Assembly: GCF_000961885.1 (NCBI RefSeq)
Contig: NZ_JZKH01000053.1
Location: 1 to 53,454, forward strand
DNA length: 53,454 nt
Direction of reading: 5' to 3'
Source: Streptomyces rubellomurinus
GTDB taxonomy: Bacteria > Actinomycetota > Actinomycetes > Streptomycetales > Streptomycetaceae
Position 1 is the stretch's first letter. Every line of letters starts with the position of its first letter. Below the pieces are notes generated by a model, which worked only from the letters and a program-made list of their open reading frames with translations, ran no database searches and had not been told where the DNA came from. A program made the position numbers and the translations under genes. This document shows positions 49,617 through 53,454 of the stretch, piece by piece.

Positions 49617-50079
49617 CGGCGGCCTCCCGGGCGACGGTCGTCCCGTCCACGATCACCGCCCTGGCCCGGGCGGTGCCAGGGCGCGTACGGGGGCGCACGG
49701 TGGTGCCCGCCGTGGTGAAGGCCCCGGCCGGCGCGCGCCCGGGGGCCGGCGCGCGGGTCGTCGGTGTCGGCGGTGTCGCCGGTCACGGTCCGCCGCCCCG
49801 GTGGCGGCGGCCTGACGCACGCGGCATGGTCGGCGTACGGGCCCGCGTCCGCGGCGCCCCGGCGCCGGACCGGCGACGGCGGCCGCGCGGCTCCCCGGCG
49901 TCCCGCCCCGCCGCCCCGACCCGCCGTCCCCCGGTTGGACGAACGGGCCTCCCGCCGGACGATTCACGGCCCGACCGGCACCCGGCCGGAACTTTGTCGG
50001 CCGGGCCCCTCTTGAACGAGAGAACCTTTCGTACTTATGGTGTCCACGTCGAAATAACTCCTGTCGAAGTGAGTCCACG
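49617..50079. other. 463-base divergent gap with no gene
   Basis: The gap between the divergent DUF5134 and DUF6421 genes is very G+C-rich up to about 49990, then becomes more A/T-rich. TTGAAC followed 17 bases later by TTATGG (about 50010-50040) is a weak promoter candidate for the DUF6421 operon. Frames seen here are low-complexity Pro/Arg strings. Confidence 0.4.
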
Positions 50080-51480
50080 ATGCAGAATCTTTCGCCAAGG
50101 CTCGCTGTGGCGGCCGACGCTCCGCTCTCCCCCCTCGCCGCGCACCCGGCCTGGCAGCGCCTGAAGGAGGCCGTCGAGACGCTCAGACCGCTGCAGTCCA
50201 AGGACGGCTCCATCGACCTGTCCACGGTCCAGCGGCACACCGTCGACCCGCTGGTGGACACCGTCCGCGCCGCCGTCCAGGAGCTGGCCCCGAACTTCCC
50301 GCACGACGCCGCCTACCTGGCCGCCGTCGACGCGGACCTCGCCAAGTGGGCCGACACCGGCTACCGGGAGCCCGACTTCCTCGACTCGCTGCTTGCCTTC
50401 CAGCCCGCCGACCAGCGCGAGGACGGCCTGGAGCACCTGGTCGTCTTCCCGATGTACACCCAGAACGGCAACCCGGACCGCAACCTGGAAGCCGTCCTGC
50501 TGCGCGTCGTGTGGCCCGACTGGCTGGCCGAGCTGGAGCGCACCCGCTTCGACAACCCGATGTTCGTGCCGATCACCTTCACGGACTTCACGGCCGGCTA
50601 CGACACCAACTCCGCCGTCCTCTTCCCCGAGACGGTCGCCGTGCGCAAGGCGCCGGAACGTTTCACCTGGGGCGGCATCTTCTGCGACCGCGAGGCCGCC
50701 CGCTTCCGCGCCGTCTCCACCAGCGCCGTCGAGCAGCTCGGCCTGGAGATCCCCGCCGACGCCGAGGGCCTGCTCCAGGACCAGCAGCGCGCGCAGGAGA
50801 CCTTCGTCCTGTGGGACCTCGTGCACGACCGCACCCACAGCCACGGCGACCTGCCGTTCGACCCCTTCATGATCAAGCAGCGCAGCCCGTTCTGGATGTA
50901 CGGCCTGGAGGAGCTGCGCTGCGACCTCACCACCTTCAAGGAGGCGGTGAAACTGGAGGCCGAGGGCAACAAGCACGCCCGCGACGTCCAGTACGCGATC
51001 CTCTTCGACCGGCTGTTCCGCTTCCCGGTCAGCGGCGATCGCGTGCGCAACTACGACGGCATGGGCGGCCAGCTGCTCTTCGCCTACCTGCACAAGAACG
51101 GCGCCCTGCAGTGGCGCGACAACCGCCTCAGCATCGACTGGGAGCGCGCCCCGCAGGTCACCAACGCGCTCTGCGCCGAGATCGAGACCCTGTACCGCGA
51201 CGGCATCGACCGGCCCAAGCCGGCCCACTGGATCGCCGCCTACCAGCTGGTCTCGCGCTACCTCACCCCGCACCCGGCCTCCACCTGGGCCAAGGGCCCG
51301 GAGGCGCTTCCGCTCGACCTCACCGACGGCAAGGCCCTCAACAAGGCGCTGTGCGACGCCGTGCTCCCGGACGAGTTCCCGCTGAGCATGTTCTACGAGG
51401 CCCTCGCCAAGAAGCTGCGCGGCGTCATCGCCGCCACCGCCGGAATCACCGGCGCCGGAATCCAGGGAGTTGCTGCGTGA
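50080..51480 (+). CDS. DUF6421 family protein with a gluzincin-like motif
   Basis: A 466-residue soluble protein that I place in DUF6421. Its best-conserved-looking part is VLWDLVHDRTHSHGDLPF and, 23 residues on, YGLEELRCDLTTFKEAV. H249-D-R-T-H253 with E277/E278 resembles the HExxH...E of gluzincins, and the EELRCD stretch recalls the EExRA(D/E) of family M49 peptidases, with Asp replacing the catalytic Glu. So a divergent or non-peptidase zinc protein is possible. ATG 50080. The stop overlaps the SDR gene (GTGA), tying it to the SDR and threonine aldolase genes. Function unknown. Confidence 0.8.
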   Translation: MQNLSPRLAVAADAPLSPLAAHPAWQRLKEAVETLRPLQSKDGSIDLSTVQRHTVDPLVDTVRAAVQELAPNFPHDAAYLAAVDADLAKWADTGYREPDFLDSLLAFQPADQREDGLEHLVVFPMYTQNGNPDRNLEAVLLRVVWPDWLAELERTRFDNPMFVPITFTDFTAGYDTNSAVLFPETVAVRKAPERFTWGGIFCDREAARFRAVSTSAVEQLGLEIPADAEGLLQDQQRAQETFVLWDLVHDRTHSHGDLPFDPFMIKQRSPFWMYGLEELRCDLTTFKEAVKLEAEGNKHARDVQYAILFDRLFRFPVSGDRVRNYDGMGGQLLFAYLHKNGALQWRDNRLSIDWERAPQVTNALCAEIETLYRDGIDRPKPAHWIAAYQLVSRYLTPHPASTWAKGPEALPLDLTDGKALNKALCDAVLPDEFPLSMFYEALAKKLRGVIAATAGITGAGIQGVAA

Positions 51481-52235
51481 CCACCACCCCCGACACCACG
51501 CTGGCCGGCAAGGTCGTCGCCGTCGCCGGAGCCAGTGGCCCCGCCGGCCGCGCCGTGCTGCGCCGCCTCGCCGCCGGTGGCGCCACCGTGATCGGTGCCG
51601 ACATCGACGCCCAGCGCCTGGAGTCCGCCCTCGACGCGACCCGGGTCGCGGTCCGCGGCGCCAAGGTGAGCGGCCAGGTGATCGACCTGCTCGACCCGCA
51701 GGAGGTGCACGACTGGGCCGACCACCTGGAGTCCGAGCACGGCCACGTCGACGGCGTCTTCCACCTGGTCGGCGGCTGGCGCGGCAGCAAGACCTTCTTC
51801 GACACCCGGCTCGACGACTGGGACTTCCTGCACGACACCGTGGTGCGCACCCTCCAGCACACCTCGCTCGCCTTCCAGCCCGCCCTGGTCCGCAGCCAGG
51901 CCGGCCGGTACGCGATCGTCTCCGCGTCGAGCGCGCACAAGCCCACCGCCGGCGGCGCCGCCTACGCGGCCGCCAAGGCCGCCACCGAGGCCTGGACCCT
52001 CTCCATGGCCGACTCCTTCAAGAAGGAGACGACGTCCCCGGACGGCGAGCCCACCGCGGCGGCTACGATCCTGGTCATCAAGGCGCTGCTCAGCCCCGAG
52101 ATGCGGGCCGAGAAGCCCGAGGCGAAGTTCACCGGGTACACCGAGACCGCCGACCTCGCCGAACACCTCGCGGCCCTCTGGGACCGCCCCGCAGCAGAAC
52201 TGAACGGACAGCACCTGTGGCTGACAGCCCGATGA
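51477..52235 (+). CDS. short-chain dehydrogenase with altered active-site loop
   Basis: A 252-residue SDR. The cofactor loop is GASGPAGRAVLRRL with VIGADID at the second strand, favouring NAD. The active-site tyrosine and lysine are in GGAAYAAAKAA, with the serines in IVSASSAHK. The usual NNAG is replaced by HLVGGW, so substrate or role may be atypical. GTG 51477 overlaps the DUF6421 stop, and its own end overlaps the threonine aldolase start region. It probably acts on a beta-hydroxy amino acid or a derivative linked to the aldolase; that is inference. Confidence 0.85.
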   Translation: MTTTPDTTLAGKVVAVAGASGPAGRAVLRRLAAGGATVIGADIDAQRLESALDATRVAVRGAKVSGQVIDLLDPQEVHDWADHLESEHGHVDGVFHLVGGWRGSKTFFDTRLDDWDFLHDTVVRTLQHTSLAFQPALVRSQAGRYAIVSASSAHKPTAGGAAYAAAKAATEAWTLSMADSFKKETTSPDGEPTAAATILVIKALLSPEMRAEKPEAKFTGYTETADLAEHLAALWDRPAAELNGQHLWLTAR

Positions 52236-53308
52236 TCGACCCCGCCCGCACGGACGCGATACGGCGGCACGACACCGCCGTCCGCGGCTTCGCGAGCGAC
52301 AACTACTCCGGCGTGCACCCGGAGATCCTCGCCGCGATCGCCCTCGCCAACGACGGGCACCAGGTCGCGTACGGCGAGGACGACTACACGAACCACCTGC
52401 AGGACGTCTTCCGCCGCCACTTCGGCGAGAAGGCGGAGGCCTACCCGGTCTTCAACGGCACCGGCGCCAACGTGGTCTCGCTGCAGGCCCTGCTCCCGCG
52501 CTGGGGCGCCGTGGTCTGCGCCGAGTCCGCCCACATCCACGTGGACGAGGGCGGCGCGCCGGAGAAGATGGGCGGCATCAAGCTCCACACCGTCCCCACC
52601 CCGGACGGCAAGCTCACCCCGGAGCTGCTCGACCAGCAGGCGTGGGGCTTCGGCGACGAACACCGCGCCCAGCCGCTCGCCGTCTCGATCACCCAGAGCA
52701 CGGAGCTCGGCACCCTCTACACCGTCGAGGAGATCCGCGCGCTCACCGAGCACGCCCACCAGCTCGGGATGCTCGTCCACATGGACGGCGCCCGGCTGGC
52801 CAACGCGGCCGCCTCGCTCGGCCTGCCGATGCGCGCCTTCACCACGGACGTGGGCGTCGACGTGCTCTCCTTCGGCGGGACGAAGAACGGCCTGCTGTTC
52901 GGCGAGGTCGTGGTGGTGCTCAACCCCGAGCGGGTGCGCAACATCAAGTACCTGCGCAAGACCTCGATGCAGCTCGCCTCGAAGATGCGCTTCCTCTCCG
53001 TCCAGTTCGAGGCGCTGCTCACCGGTGACCTCTACCTGCGCAACGCCGGCCACGCCAACGCCATGGCCAGCCGGCTGGAGGCGGCCGTCCGCGACATCGA
53101 CGGCGTCGAGGTGATCCGCCCGGTCCAGGCGAACGCGGTGTTCGCGATCCTCCCGCGCGAGGTGAGCGAGCGACTGCAGAAGCGCTACCGCTTCTACTTC
53201 TGGAACGAGCACACCGGTGAGGTCCGCTGGGTGTGTTCCTTCGACACCACGGAGGCCGACATCGACGCCTTCGCGGCGGCGATCGTCGAGGAGATGGGCC
53301 GCGCCTGA
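52217..53308 (+). CDS. ltaE: low-specificity L-threonine aldolase
   Basis: A 363-residue PLP enzyme of fold type I. The Schiff-base lysine is in SFGGTKNGLLFGE, and HMDGARLANAAASLG holds the cofactor-binding aspartate. It cleaves threonine or other beta-hydroxy amino acids to glycine and an aldehyde. Two starts are possible: GTG 52217 (VADSPMID), near GGAC, and ATG 52232, whose overlap with the SDR stop (ATGA) would couple translation. It is the last gene of the operon, closed by a strong terminator. Confidence 0.9.
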   Translation: MADSPMIDPARTDAIRRHDTAVRGFASDNYSGVHPEILAAIALANDGHQVAYGEDDYTNHLQDVFRRHFGEKAEAYPVFNGTGANVVSLQALLPRWGAVVCAESAHIHVDEGGAPEKMGGIKLHTVPTPDGKLTPELLDQQAWGFGDEHRAQPLAVSITQSTELGTLYTVEEIRALTEHAHQLGMLVHMDGARLANAAASLGLPMRAFTTDVGVDVLSFGGTKNGLLFGEVVVVLNPERVRNIKYLRKTSMQLASKMRFLSVQFEALLTGDLYLRNAGHANAMASRLEAAVRDIDGVEVIRPVQANAVFAILPREVSERLQKRYRFYFWNEHTGEVRWVCSFDTTEADIDAFAAAIVEEMGRA

Positions 53309-53325
53309 CGGCGCCGGAACAACGG

Positions 53326-53359
53326 ATCGTCCCGCCCTGCGCCAGCAGGGCGGGACGAT
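53326..53359 (+). terminator. rho-independent terminator of the aldolase operon
   Basis: A perfect 15-bp stem (53326-53340 with 53345-53359), loop GCCA, followed by TTTGC. Confidence 0.85.
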
Positions 53360-53438
53360 TTGCATGTGGCGTGCCCGTCCCCGTACAGTTCCGGAGTCGC
53401 CGCGGGAGACCGGGGCGACAAGGCGGAAAGCGAATCCG

Positions 53439-53454
53439 ATGAATGAAACTCCGG
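53439..53454 (+). CDS. possible start of the next gene (truncated by window end)
   Basis: ATG 53439 follows an AAGGCGGAAAG ribosome-binding-like stretch and reads MNETP before the window ends. Too short to identify. Confidence 0.35.

Overview
The window is very G+C-rich actinobacterial chromosome, almost certainly Streptomycetaceae (Streptomyces or Kitasatospora). The evidence is third-position G/C bias, many GTG starts, and lineage-typical genes: DUF397 with a DUF5753 (Scr1-type) regulator, a MalR/malEFG/aglA locus, gluABCD, an Rpf protein behind a c-di-AMP riboswitch, a DUF6343 protein, DUF5134 next to an M56 protease, and the dxs-hpnO end of a hopanoid cluster. No rRNA, tRNA, CRISPR array, IS element, integrase or phage gene was seen.

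Layout. 1-2.1 kb: 3' end of dxs overlapping a class III aminotransferase of HpnO type. 2.1-7 kb: a DUF6343 protein, an I78 inhibitor, a PAP2 phosphatase, a FabG-type SDR, a double-domain MarR regulator and an aldo/keto reductase. 7.4-11.1 kb: two half-transporters that look like one asymmetric heterodimeric ABC exporter. 11.2-14.7 kb: a LapA-domain protein coupled to gluABCD. 14.8-17.5 kb: a LysR / thiol dioxygenase / YeiH-type exporter sulfur module. 17.6-23.7 kb: a spermidine-synthase-like protein, a repeat-tailed protein of unknown function, a TetR regulator, a NUDIX hydrolase, a serine hydrolase and an NTF2-like protein. 23.9-26.7 kb: an aldehyde dehydrogenase and an orphan class I terpene synthase. 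27-30 kb: a large AAA/LuxR (LAL) regulator with an apparent one-base frameshift. 30.2-31.7 kb: galM and a GNAT. 32-38.2 kb: malE-malF-malG-aglA-malR with a MalR-type operator. 38.3-41.7 kb: an orphan VapB-like protein, a secreted Rpf-LysM-NlpC/P60 hydrolase with a c-di-AMP riboswitch and a Crp-like site, and a degenerate CbiX-like protein. 42-44.7 kb: a DUF397 / RsbW-like ATPase / Scr1-type regulator locus. 44.9-49.6 kb: a TetR regulator, an MFS exporter with divergent MarR, and an M56 protease with DUF5134. 50.1-53.3 kb: a coupled DUF6421-SDR-threonine aldolase operon, then the start of another gene.

Strongest leads: a palindrome, TGCACGTGCA, found four times within 5.2 kb and only in the control regions of the DUF397/Scr1/RsbW locus and the MFS-MarR pair; a single-chain Rpf-LysM-NlpC/P60 enzyme behind a c-di-AMP riboswitch; a DUF6421 protein with a gluzincin-like HDxxH...EExRxD pattern in a three-gene operon; a single-chain MarR pseudo-dimer; and two related A/T-rich inverted repeats 20 kb apart. 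All functional statements come from reading motifs by eye; no database search was run.
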